A DNA stretch of 64,000 nucleotides from Megaleporinus macrocephalus. Its lineage: Eukaryota > Chordata > Actinopteri > Characiformes > Anostomidae. Position numbers and translations under genes: made by a program. The notes beneath the pieces were generated by a model, which saw nothing but the letters and a program-made list of their open reading frames with translations, was not told the DNA's origin and searched no databases. This document shows positions 20,171 to 32,316 of the stretch, in pieces. The stretch lies in the NCBI GenBank assembly GCA_021613375.1, contig CM038714.1:41877623-41941622 (forward strand). Direction: 5' to 3'. Position 1 is the stretch's first letter. Each line of letters begins with the position of its first letter.

Positions 20171-23100
20171 TCAGTATTAAATTCAGTGATGGCTTCGTCC
20201 TAGACAGTAAAGAAAACGGAAACATGCCTCTTTTCCCAGTGACAATTAACTATGATATTGTGGCTCCAGCCACTAGTCACGTTAAAAACATATTGAGCAT
20301 TAGTTTAGAAACTTGTTGTTCATTAATTTCATATAAACCATCAGAGAACATGAGGATTACTACAAAAAAACTGAACTTTTACCCATTATTATATATTACA
20401 TTAGGATATATAATAATTAATACCATATGTATACCATATGTATGTGGCTGTTGAGCTGCACTGGTTGAACGCTCTCTGTGCTGCAGACAGATATTAGGCT
20501 TGTACAAAGAAGGTATGGTATGATAAACAATGTAAAACATTCTCAGACCACATAAAAGAACTTTATTGCAAAAAAATCATGTTAATAAAGAGTCTCTTCT
20601 CTTCATCCTGTGGACACAACATTGTTTTATACGGACTCAGGCTTTGGGGAAAAGTCATCAGACTAGGCTAAATAGGCTAAATTGTATGATATTCACCATT
20701 CAATGCTTTTTTTTATAAGATTAATTATAATTTTGTGAACTAAAGTAACAACTTTTACTGAGCTGTGATTTTTTGTATTTAACTTACATTCTATCACAAT
20801 GTTTTCTATTATGCCCACTTCAATGTTAGGGCCTGTTTCAAAGTGAGATATGGTTATTGTTAATATTTTATTTTGTTGCTTTCCATGTTATTGTTATTGC
20901 TGTACATGTAAAATAACGTTTATGGGAAGAGAAGATATACAAAAGGAAAAACCACAGGATTGTCTGAATAAGGAGACTCTACTCAGTCTACCCACACTAC
21001 ACACAAAGGTCTGAACATAAAAAAAAACATTGCTATTTACTATTATATGGACTTTTAACTGAGTCAGAATTTAGACCAAAATCTGCTTGGTTTGAATGAA
21101 CATTTGACCTACTCTCTTATTTTATTCAAACTAATTATTAAACATTCCATTTTGTAACTACCAAACAATAATGGCATCTTTGAAACTTTCCCAAATGTTG
21201 GGAAATTGTTTCAGTAATGACAATTTGTGCTAATTTTGAGCAAAATTAAAAACCACAAGCCAGACTAGTAAACACAGCCTTGAACAGTTGAACACACACA
21301 AAAAAATAATAATATCATAAAACACAAAATGTTACTTAAGTGCAGAAAAGAAAATGTGTGTTTCGTTGGTGACAATCATTCATGTTACATATGGATTTTA
21401 GTATTTGGCCTTTTTTTTCTTCAAAACAATCTGGTCTAACTGCTTCCCAAGTGGCTACTGTATTGTATTCACCCACCTGTTGATCAAATGCATCAATCAT
21501 CCATTAAAACGGGCTGTTTTTTAAACACACAGCACACACATGTTTTAAAAAGGTGTTATCTGTGTTTGCTCAGTGTTGGAAAGTCGATTGAACAGCTTTG
21601 GTAAGATTTACAATATTCGGTTGTAGTTTACAATACTGTCACATATTTCAAATGTTTATTCACAGGAATCTGCATCTGCCCATTGGCATCTATCATAAGT
21701 GTCATTGTAGTTAGTAGGTTTTCTGATATACGCTTTGAGTCTTAAAACGTGTTGAAAATAGTGCTAAGACACAAAAAGAGTCATCATTTTTAAGATTTCC
21801 ACTTATCCAGCAGAGAGGGAAAAAAATCACCTGTAGATAAAAGTAAGACCCATTTAATAAAGTGCCTCCCAATGTGCTAACTGCTGATAGACCATTTAAG
21901 GTCATTCTCTTGCAGCTTAATTCTGTCCAGTCCTGCTCCTGTGATTATTGTTAAGTATATAAACCCACTGACAACTTACAGGACTGTAGGACTGTCCTTT
22001 TTTTGTTCCCCACATCAAACCTTAAATGTGAAATCTAATCTCTGTATTTTCATAAATGATACAGCCATATAATTTAGGTCAAATATATTAGTTTACCATA
22101 AAAGCACGTCACCCACATATATGGCACTCCAGGCTATTTTATATTGACTTGTGATCCAACGCAACTGACTTCTCGAATGTTTTATCTGCCAGTTACTGAA
22201 AATGCTGTGAACATTTTTAATTAACCAAAAAATGTGAAGAAATTGGGGCTAAAATTATGTTATTTTCATAAATAAATATAGATTTTATGTACCCATAATT
22301 TTACTCAAACATTTTATTATTGGCCAGTAGGCTTATTAGCTGCCAGCTGTGAGTTAAGACATATGATTAATTCAGAGTGGTCAACTTAAATACAAAGTTG
22401 AAAGTCATAGAATTGAAATATTGTAGTACTGGGGGCGTGGCTAACCAGATTCATTTTGTTATTCTAGTTTCTGTAAAATCCTGGCAATTACACAAACCAA
22501 ACTTGCTAATTGTCAATGATAATTAAGAAAAATTGTTACAGGTACAGATAAGATGGCAGGTTGTCTATATTGGCCAGTACTTTCAGCCAACCAATGTATT
22601 GGTTGGGCTCTAGCACGTAGCGGTATACACTTTGGACTATGTTATATTTTGGACTATGTTACATCTTATATGTTTTGGGTTGCTTTGTGGACTGCTTATG
22701 TGAAGTAACCATAGTAAAGTGTTATGAATATGCAACAATGTCATATTGTGTGGATAACTTTAAAAAATCAGACACTTTAAAATCACTTTTAAACTTCAAA
22801 ATCAAATACCAACCCTATAGCCAAAGTGGTGTGGTCATGTGAAAGGTAATAAAGAATTGAAGAAAATTGAAACATATGCATAGGATATGATATTAGATTT
22901 GATAACATCAGCTGTTTTTTTAAACTTTTCTTTTTTAGTAAAAGAGTGTTGGACTGATAAAACCAGAGTCGTGTTTTATTATTCATGTGTATTTTGTGTG
23001 AAGCTGGAAATAAAAAATATTCTTTAATAAAAAAGTGTTGAATATGTGGGAAATTGTTCATGCATTGATCAAAATGATGTGTCTGTTGAGCATGTTTTGG

Positions 23101-23425
23101 CCTCTTGTAGCATTTATTATTTAGCTCACCATATTTATGACTTGGCTCCTGGATTCTTTGTTAACAGTAGTTATTTTTATTGCTTCTCTCATTCAGCTGA
23201 TTTATCATGAGTATTCCTATTTGTCACATTTACCTCTCATCTCTATGTTACTCAGAGAGTTCTGTCCACTGAATATATAGAAGTCTGGACTAACTAAGTA
23301 GTAGCATAGACAACCAAGTAGAGAAATGTGTTAATTAGTAAACTCATAGTAGGGGCAGAACTTTCTGACCAACATGTAGATTCTGAGAAGCAAGAAACAA
23401 GCTGAGCAATAAAAATGACTGGCTT
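20171..23425. other. AT-rich intergenic interval
   Basis: No gene, array or transposon ends recognised. Open frames are short and without motifs. Confidence 0.5.
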
Positions 23426-23429
23426 TCTT

Positions 23430-23665
23430 TCCGTGTGGAGTTTGCATACTCTCCCTGTGTCTGTGTGTTTACTCTGGGTGCTCTAGTTTCCTCCCACAGT
23501 CTAAAGACATGCAGTTAGATAAGTTAGAGATTCTAAATTGCCACTAGGTTTGAGTGTAAATATTTATTTTTGTGTGATGGACTGACAACTTGTCCAGGGT
23601 GTTTCCTGCCTTCCACTAATAAGCGCTGCGATAGGCTTGAGGAGTATACATGAATGAATGAAATG
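23430..23665. repeat. LINE/SINE-like repeat, opposite orientation to 19105-19255
   Basis: It contains TGTGGAGTTTGCATACTCTC, CCTCCCACAGTCTAAAGACA and GGTGTTTCCTGCCTTCC, and ends in GAATGAATGAAATG. This is the reverse-oriented and longer version of the repeat at 19105. Confidence 0.6.
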
Positions 23666-24081
23666 TAATTTATGCCCTCATGCAAAAAGCCCTTGATGAT
23701 AGTTGACAAAACCAGGTTCATATTTTATTAGTTAACAGGTTTGGTTAAATCCAATAACAGCTTATCCCAGGTAATTTGAATATATATGCATAATATTGAC
23801 CGCATAACGTGTGAGTTCATTTTTTACATGTCTCTGGTGTCCCAAAACTCCAAACAAGAGTTCCACAGGACAGACAGTTAGACAGCATGCTAACATCTGA
23901 AAATATGCCACAGCTTGTGGGCACTGTCGGTTCATTTCACCCTTATGACCATGGCTGGAGCGCCCAAAACATTTTGCGATGCCTATCAACATTTATGATA
24001 CAATATATTTTTATTTCCAAGGGCCCTCCATTTTAAGAAACCTCTGACTTTTAGAGACTTTGACCCCAGGGCCTCTTGGGG

Positions 24082-24140
24082 GCGCTAGCCATGCTTTTAG
24101 AGCCCCTAGCCATGCTTTTGAGCGCTAGCCATGCTTTTGG
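24082..24140. repeat. Short tandem repeat of a roughly 20 bp GCTAGCCATGCTTTT unit
   Basis: Three copies of CTAGCCATGCTTTTRRG in a row (24082, 24103 and 24122), flanked on both sides by GGCCTCTT. See findings. Confidence 0.7.
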
Positions 24141-25082
24141 GCCTCTTATGAAAATGGACGAGGCATTGTGGCACTGCTCTGACTTCAACTTCTGGTTATT
24201 AGGGGTCCTAGGAAAGAGGGGGGCATAATTTTAGAGGGCATACTGGGAGTTTTACACCCATCTGTGTCACCGCTATGTTGAGAGTGGACCATCACACAAA
24301 AGCATCCGGCTAAAAGTGGTTCTGTGATCAAAAAAGGACCTCTTAGGAAGATACGGGGAGTAAGAAAAATTGGGCGTCAACCAATAAGCTGTACATGGCA
24401 AGGTTGAGCTATGAAGGAGGAGCTTCTAATAAAGTATCCTGAGAACCTTTGTTTCATTAATTGCTGAATGATTTTGGTGAATGGCCTCGTTTAAAATGAA
24501 GGCAAAGGATTTTATATTAAATTTATTTTTGGATTACTACACAGATTGTACGAAAGCATCATGCTTGTTGTCTATTAAATGCAACGTAAGTGTCAAGCAC
24601 TACTATTCTTTATTTATTGCAGTCTTTACTGTGACCTTTTCATTCTTGTTGTGTTTTCATCATCTAGTTCGACAGAGTGTTCTCATTGATATGGTAATAG
24701 TGCTATGGGCAGCATTTACTAAGAGCAGGTTTGGTACAAAGAGTTGTTGACAGCATCTAATTTACATGGAAATCATTTTTTTTCTGCTACACTGTGATAT
24801 AATACTTGTAATAAAATATGTGCTCATTTCACCAGTTCTGGGGGAAAAAATCTGAGTGCACTACAGAAGACACTGAATTACTTTCTTTGATGGTGTCTCT
24901 GATGGACATTAGTTACCTTGGTAGCAAAAGATAGTCGTAATTTTGTTTTCTATTCCAAGGACATGAAAGGAACATTGAGAGTGGGAAAGAGAGGAGACCT
25001 GTGGCTTTAATTTCCTTCCAGGAAAGCTGAATGGAGAATTAACAGCTGTTGGTGGTAAATATATAAATAAATAAATACATAA

Positions 25083-25085
<3 letters not shown>

Positions 25086-25168
<83 letters not shown>
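25086..25168. repeat. (TA)n microsatellite
   Basis: About 40 AT units. Open frames across it encode only alternating Ile-Tyr and are artefacts. Confidence 0.97.
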
Positions 25169-25174
<6 letters not shown>

Positions 25175-25879
25175 GAGCCACATAGAGAAGCTAATTGTAC
25201 AATTAAACTGTTTAACTGTTGTGAATTTCGTATTGTGTTATATCTTTGGCTCAGACAACATTTCTGTTAATTTTTTGCTCTATTTTTTTCAATCATGTAC
25301 AAAATGTAATGCTGATGTTCTAATTGGGATCTAAAGGATGTCCTACAGGAAACTAGTGGTCTCTAAAAGTAACTACCAATTTTCCATTAGAAGGCAAGGC
25401 CATCAGGTTTTAATCCCAATGGATCTTCCAATGTTTTTAGTATGTTTTTAGAATGTTTTTAGATGCACTTATTTTATTTTTAAAAAAATCAAGAAAACAT
25501 GTCACTTATCCAGAGGTGCCCAAATTTTGCATACAACTATAGATATTCATAGATGTTCTGTCAAAAGTCCATTTTTACAATTTATAGAACAGTTCCAATA
25601 ACACAATCTGATTGGTTGACAGAGATTTTTGATTAAAGCCCATTCACTTATCACAATTAACCATTACTGTGTTTGTTACTTTACAGTTACTTTAGAACAA
25701 ACAAACAAACAAACAAAAAGAAAATTGGTACAGATACATAAGACTATTTGTCTTGTAGCATCGTAAGATTCTCCGAAGTAGGGGCTCATTAATGAGACAG
25801 AATACAAACATTGCCATTACTAAATGGGCAACCGTTCCAAACCACCCCATTCAAAGATGTGATAGTGGAGCTTAGACTT

Positions 25880-26460
25880 CTTTTAAATATTACTGCTGGT
25901 CTGACGGTAGTCCAGCAAGCAGAAATATCCAACCAACAGCATCCTGTGACCAGAGACTGATCACTGATTAAGGACTAGATGATGTCCAATGCAAACTTGC
26001 AGCAACAAATAACTGTTGTCCCTGATAAGTTAACTTCCTAACTCTAACACCTACAAGGTGGACCAACATGGCTGATCTAATGGAGTATCTAATGAAGGAG
26101 ACAATACATCTATGAATGGTTTATTACTTTTTCTCATCTGTGTAGCCTGAATCAATCTGACTGGCTTCTATAATCCACACTCATCCATTTTATTAGCTCT
26201 GCTTACCATCATCCTCAGCACAACCATGATAGTGACGTGGTGGCCGTGTGCTACTCTTTGTTGATCAGACACAGCAGTGCTGCTAAACTCAGTGTCACTG
26301 CCGGACTAAGTAAGCATAGTCCTTTGGGCAGCGTCCTGTGACCACTGATGAGGGGGGTCTAGAGGATGACCAATACAAACAGTGCAGCAGCAAAGAAGCC
26401 AATGTCAAAGGAGATACTGTCTCTGACTACATCAAAGTATAGTGCTGTTTCCAATTACAT
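25880..26460. repeat. Degraded copies of the foldback repeat family seen at 58705-59212
   Basis: Shared landmarks are ACAAGGTGGACCAACATGG (26053), GATCAGACACAGCAGTGCTG (about 26262), GTCCTGTGACCACTGATGA (about 26332), and GAGGATGACCAATACAAAC (about 26361). The block seems to hold parts of two tandem or rearranged copies; strand symmetry is partly lost. Confidence 0.5.
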
Positions 26461-29284
26461 CAAATCTTTGAACTGCAGCCTCTTTCAGCTTTCTCGTCCT
26501 TTTATTTAGCTGCTTCATGACCTTTTACACACTTCCCCAACGTTCACAGCCTATCGCTTTTCAATTTCCCACCTTTATAAACCCATTCAGCTGTGACTGC
26601 TATATTGAGAAGTGTTAAAAAAAACAAAAACCCTAAAACTATCAGACACCATGCAGCTCAATGCCATCTCAGACTGCATGCACTGACTGCTGTACCATGT
26701 AAATCTGTTCTGAAACCTAAATCAGTGCTTAATGTGCATATAATCTCAGCAGGAACAGATCAATGAGCTGTTTTATTACACACTCTTCTGTTTACTTCCT
26801 GGAACCTGGAAAAAAATACATCCCCAACAGCTTGTAGCTTTTCATGCAGAGGCCTGAACAAGAGGTAGAACCAGGTTACATTACAGAAACATTAGAGGAA
26901 GAGTACACATTTACCCTTCATCCCAAGTGATGAGCTTTTTGTGTTTCCACAACGTTCAACTCTTTAAGATTGAATCCCCTATTGTAGATACTTTGAGCAG
27001 TTGAATTATAGCGTTTTAAGCATCATCCTCTTTTCCCTTTTTTAATCTACAATTATGTCATACAGTGTCAGAAACCACATAAGCAAGTCAATTTGAGGAA
27101 ACTTAAATGCTTTTGGGTACCAAAAGCAGCTTAACTTATTTTTACATCACCATATTCCCACCTCTCTTTATCACTTAGAATTAAACAGGATGTATTCGTT
27201 ACTGTACCTTTAAGACTGACATATGTAAATGACATCTGCACTGATTGGCTGCCTTGTATTGTGGCTTCATTTAAAAAGCAGGCTCACAGTACTCCTGAGA
27301 ACTTCAGCATGTGTGGGTAACTTTAGTTTTTTAGCTCTGGTGACAAACTGATTTTTATTTGAAGTTGATTAATTATTAATTCTGTTCCTCATTTAAAACA
27401 ATAAATGTGGTTGAAATGTACTAAACAGTATTTATAATTTGGTTCATCTTTCAGTTGCCGATGACATAAAATGCTAATAGAACTACTAGGCTACTTAAGT
27501 ATACAGGATAAGGCACTAAATCGTAACACAAGTTTCTGTCATTACACAAACCTTGGCCTGAGGAAATTCTCTCTGACAGGACCTTACTGAATTCTATTTA
27601 AATAGAATTTAGGCCATCAGAAGCTGATCAGAAAGCCATTGAATTTTGGATTAAATACGAACAAAACGTAAGAAATCGACTATCCAGCTTTGATTTTAAA
27701 TGAGCGTGACTGGTTTTGTAAGAGAAAACTTTTGGTCTTCTGGAAGTACATCACTGACTGGACCATAAGTGATTGCCTGGCCAATGTCCTGCATTCAGAA
27801 GTAAGAAATAGAGTTTTTTTTATTTACAGCCCCGACCTGGCCTAGCTCTGTCAATTTAGAAATTGCTTTTTAAATGTCCTTATAAGACATGAATGCACTG
27901 CTTCCACAATGTAATCCTACATTTTGAATTTTAAATGAACCCTAACAGACAGTTACGGTTTATCCTATCTACATAAAACATTGGCAGTTTTATCTTGTGC
28001 ATTTTGTATTGTATGAGTTGTATCTCCCAGGAGATGTTACTAAACCTACCCACTAAAGACCCAAAATGGTAAACCTTTGAATGTTTTACTTAATAAAAAA
28101 AAAAATGATACATGCTTTCCCAGGTCATGTATGTCACGCACTCTAATTTTCAAATAGATTTAATCATTTCTATCAGTATAAGTGTACAACTACCATAGCC
28201 CTCAGTTTTGGACTTTTGATCTATCTCCTCTTCTTCCTCTTCGCCCTCAGCAGAACAATCCCCACTAACTGACTGTCTCTTCCTGCTGCTTGAAAATGAT
28301 ATCCACATTTTCTTTGGATGTGAAGAGCATGTAGGGCTCTCCTCTATCACTCTCATCCTCTCTCTCATTCCTCTGCTTGCCTGCCTTTTACTATAAAATG
28401 AGCTAACTGTGATGCCCTGCAGAAAAATACATGCTTATGTTGTTATAATGCATGATGATATCCATTTTAGCAATGAATAGAAACGTCTCCCAGTTTCAGA
28501 CTAAACTTTGAAACTATATGTTAACAAATCTGGCAGTGTGTCTCGAGGGATACATACCTTTCAAAGTCTGCTAAATAATACGACAAACACTGTTTTTTTT
28601 TTCATCAGCATATATTAAGACTATAATCATAATAAGTTTAATGCATTTATTAGTGTTTTAACAGAGATTCAATAAAAGTACCTACCAAATGGTCAGCATG
28701 TCCAGCACCACTGGCAGCCAAGATTATCTCTGAGCCGGCTGACAACATGATGACAACTAACCTGAATCCAGTAATGTTACTTACATATCAATATAATAGT
28801 TAATTGGGTGACAACTTTACAATACACAATTTATATGAACACAAAGGGGTTAACTCCTTCATTGTGTGGCAAAATGGCTAATGTTATGTCATCTGAAACA
28901 GGAATATACATTTTTGACATTTTAGATTTAATCAGCTTAAAAAAGTTAAAATAATAAAGACTTTTATAAAGAAAAAATATGGAAAAAAGAATTTAAAACT
29001 TGCTGAAAAGCACAGTGGCTGACAGTGCTTACAGTGCATATGCACAAATCAGTACATTCCTGGTCAAATTACATATTTTGCTGATTTTCTAAGTGAAAAA
29101 AATACATGAATTAAACTTTAATATGATATTTTCTGCACATTCTAGCATTCAATTTCTAAAATTGTTTTGCTATAAAAGATTTTATGGTGTAACTCAGCAA
29201 ATAAATATAAATTGTGTGCTAGAACAAAATATTAACTATATAAACAATATATACTATATTATTCATAACTAGATAACTATATAC
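26461..29284. other. Intergenic interval without a recognised gene
   Basis: Mostly AT-rich unique-looking DNA. One coding-like minus-strand stretch at 28150-28430 is described separately. No transposon ends recognised. Confidence 0.5.
28150..28430 (-). other. Orphan coding-like stretch after a splice-acceptor motif
   Basis: On the minus strand a TTTTTCTGCAG acceptor-like motif (about 28417-28427) is followed by about 90 open codons ending at 28150. They include SSFYSKRQ, SSHPKKMW, SSSRKRQS and a run of six Glu. The start of the open stretch precedes the first ATG (28368). Basic Ser-rich blocks followed by an acidic run resemble N-terminal regions of some hAT/ZMYM-type transposase-derived proteins, but I recognise no defined domain. 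It may be chance or a dead transposon exon. Confidence 0.25.
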
Positions 29285-30103
29285 AGTGGCAAGAAAAAAA
29301 GTATGTCAACCCATTGAATTTACCTGGTTTTCTGCATTAATTTGTCATCAAAACATGATCTGATCTACATCTAAGTTCCAAGTACAGACAAACACAATGT
29401 GCTTAACCTAATACCACACAACCAATTATAATATTTCATGTCTGTAATGAACACATCCTTTAAACATTCACAGTGCTGGTGGAAAAAGTAAGTGAACCCA
29501 TAGCAAACCTGGAGTCAAGTCAATGAAACGAGATTGGAGCAAGGTGTAGAGCTACTTGGACTTATAAAAGACACTCAAACGTTTGGAGTTTGCTATTCAC
29601 CAGAAGCATCTGCTGATGTGAACCATGCCTCGTAAAAAAAGATGTCTTAAGACCTACAATCAAGAATCGTTGATTATTATAAAACTGGAAAGGATTTTAA
29701 AGTAATCTCCAAGACTTTAGCTATTAACCAGTCCACAGTTAGACACACTGTCTACAAAAGGAGACAATTTAGTACTGTGGCTACTCTCCCTAGAAGTGGG
29801 CACCCCACCAAGTTGCCTCCAAATACACAATGCAGAATCTTAGAGAGGTAAAATAGAACCCTAGAGTAACAGCTTAAGACTTAAGGAAATCTTTGGAACT
29901 GGTTAACATCTCTGTTCATGAGTCTACCATGTGCAATTCATTGAACAGACATGGTGTCCATGGCAGGACACTATGGATGAAGCCGCTGCTTTACGAAAAA
30001 AACTTTGCCAAAGAATGCCTTGACACCCCACAGCGCTACTGGGAAAATGTTTTATGGACTGACGAAACAAAGGTTGAATTGTTCAGGAAGAACACGCAGC
30101 ACT
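29285..30103 (+). mobile_element. Tc1-like transposon, left part only
   Basis: The left end ACAGTGGCAAGAAAAAAAGT (29285) is a Tc1 terminal motif. It is followed by transposase text in changing frames: helix-turn-helix at about 29650-29760, and 29893-30090 with LNRHGVHGRT, KNFAKECLD and YWENVLWTDETKVELF. The text stops in the middle of the catalytic domain at 30103, where an RTE-like LINE begins. The rest of the transposase is not found to the right of the LINE. Confidence 0.75.
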
Positions 30104-31912
30104 CCTTCTTCTTCTTTCGGCTTTTCCCTTTCAGGGGTCGCCACTGTGAGTCATCCTCCTCCATCTCACTCTGTCCTCTGCATCCTCTGTCCTCACACCA
30201 ACTACTTCCATGTCCTCTCTAATTGCATCCATATATCTCCTCCTTGGCCTTCCTCTTTGTCTTTTTCCTGGCAGCTGCATTTCTAACATCCTTCTACCAA
30301 CACACCCACTGTCCCTCCTCTGGACATGTCCAAACCATCTCAGTCAGGCCTCTCTAACTTTATCTCCTAGTTGTTTAACCTGTGCTGTACCTCTGATGGT
30401 CTCATTCCTAACCATATCCATCCTTGTCACTCCCTTTGTGACCTCTGCTCCTTGTAGCCTCAATGTTCCACCTGTCTCCCTCCCATTCACACACATGTAC
30501 TCTGTCTTGCTACGGCTGACTTTCATTCTTCTTCTTTCAAGTGCATATCTCCACCTCTCCAAGTTATCTTCCACCTGTTCCCTGTTCTCACCACAGATCA
30601 CAATATCATCTGCAAACATCATCCATGGAGATTCCTGCCTGACCTCATCTGTTAGTCGGTCCATCACCAGAGCAAACAAGAAGGGGTTCAGAGCCGACTC
30701 TTGATGTAGTCCCACCTCCACCTTAAAGCTATCTGTCACTCCTACAGCACATCTCACCACTGTCCTGCTGTTCTCATACATGTCCTGTACCAGTCTGACA
30801 CAGCTCCTCCCTTGGCACTCATATGCTTTTTCTAAATCCATAAAGACACAGTGAAGTTCTTTCTGACCCTCTCTGTACTTCTCCATCAGCATCCTCAAAG
30901 CAAAGTTGGCATCTGTGGTGCTCTTTCTTGGCATAAAACCAAACTGCTGCTCACAAATAGTTACCACTTGTCTAAGTCTAGCTTCCACAACTCTCTCCCA
31001 GATCTTCATTGTGTGGCTCATCAACTTAATTCCCCTGTAGTTGTTGCAACTCTGTACATCACCCTTGTTCTTAAAAATGGGCATCAGCACACTTCTCCTC
31101 CATTCCTCTGGCATTTTCTCACTCTCAACAATGCCATTGAATAATTGAGTCAAAAACCTCACTGTCATATCTCCTAGACATTTCCATACCTCCACTGGTA
31201 TGTCATCAGGTCCAACTGCCTTCCCTTTCTTCATCCTCTACAAAGCTTTCCAAACTTCATTCTCACTGATCTTTCCTACTTCCTGATCCACAGTTTCAAT
31301 GACTCTTCTTTCCCTTTTTATTTTCTTCATTCATTAGCTCCTCAAAGTACTCCTTCCATCTTCCCATCACACTCTCCTCACTTGTTAGAACATTACCATT
31401 CCTATCTTTAACAAGTCTAACCTGCTGCACATCCTTTCCAGCCTGATTCCTCTGTCTGGCCAATCTATACAAGTCTTTTTCACGTTCTTTAGTGTCCAAC
31501 CTCCCATACAACTCATCATACGCCTTCTGCTTTGCCTTCGCTACCTCTCTTTTCGCCCTACGTTGCATCTCCTTATATTCCTGTCTTCTCTCATCAGTCC
31601 TGTCACTGTCCCATTTCTTCTTGGCTAACCTCTTCCTCTGAATAGCTTCCTGCACTTCACTATTCCACCCCCAGGTTTCCTTATCATCTTTTCTCTGTCC
31701 AGATGACACACCATGTACCTTCTTACCTGTCTCTCTAATCACTGTTGCTGTAGTAGCCCAGTCATCTGGGAGCTCACGCGTACCACCCAGAGCCGTTAAC
31801 AGCTCCTCTCTGAACTCTTTACCACATTCTTCCTTCTTCAGTTTCCACCATTTGGTCTTCTTCTCTGGTGGGGCTAGATTTACTTCTAGATAATTGGCTA
31901 AAATTCTGTATC
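30104..31912 (-). mobile_element. RTE-like non-LTR retrotransposon, 5'-truncated and internally deleted
   Basis: On the minus strand the text starts in the linker after the endonuclease (about 31912; KWWKLKKEE near 31845). It passes MGRWKEYFEELMNEEN (31296-31360), then a frameshift, then reverse transcriptase at 31234-30344 with KAVGPDDIPVEVWK, NNYRGIKLMSH, MDLEKAYE and FADDIVICG (catalytic FADD). It ends with the C-terminal LRWFGHV and GDP text. The tail GCCGAAAGAAGAAGAAGG on the minus strand abuts 30104, as in RTE-type elements with short-repeat tails. Deletions remove about nine codons after LEKAYE and about 85 residues after LQGAEV. The endonuclease domain is absent. It cannot encode an intact protein. 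Confidence 0.85.
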
Positions 31913-31924
31913 TGGCCTACAGCG

Positions 31925-32310
31925 ATAATCTAGGGGTGGGGCTAAAAGAAAGGAGGAGGAGCGAGAGAGCGGAGAGACGAGAGAAAGTAACGGGGAGCAG
32001 AGAGAAGAGTGCAGCGGTAGAGGAAAGTGTGAGAAACCGCAGTGAATCAACTTTGCTGTGTGTAAGTGCTTGGCTTCTTGCTAAAATTGCTCTGTTAGGT
32101 TCGTTTGCTGTAGCTGTTTGCTACACCGTGCGTCGGAAGCCTGCTCGTTCGTAACTCCAGGAGGGCGTTAACCAGACAGCGGTCTGAACTGCCGCGGTGT
32201 TCAGAGTTCCTCTGGCTTTGAGGGAGGACTCTTTCTGCTCGCTCGCTGTATGGACCGAAGACGGAGGCATGGGAAACTGCTTAAACTGCGCTTAAACTTA
32301 GCTGCAGGTA
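31925..32310 (+). other. CpG-rich segment of unknown origin with a consensus splice donor
   Basis: This 0.4 kb is far richer in CpG than its surroundings and purine-biased at the left (GAGCGAGAGAGCGGAGAGAC). A perfect donor GTGT|GTAAGTGC occurs at about 32059. It is bounded by the LINE 5' end and the LTR start at 32317. It could be the 5' region of an element or a first exon with its promoter. I recognise no protein in it. Confidence 0.35.
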
Positions 32311-32316
32311 GCTAAT

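Noticed and set aside
24909..25334. Ile-Tyr repeat open frames on both strands
   Set aside because: They are translations of the (TA)n microsatellite.
28700..28800. LINE-like phrase near LAAKIISEP
   Set aside because: Short similarity to a loop in non-LTR reverse transcriptases without any adjacent conserved block; could be chance.
30005..30704. Ser/Leu-rich + strand open frames
   Set aside because: They are antisense to the minus-strand RTE-like reverse transcriptase.
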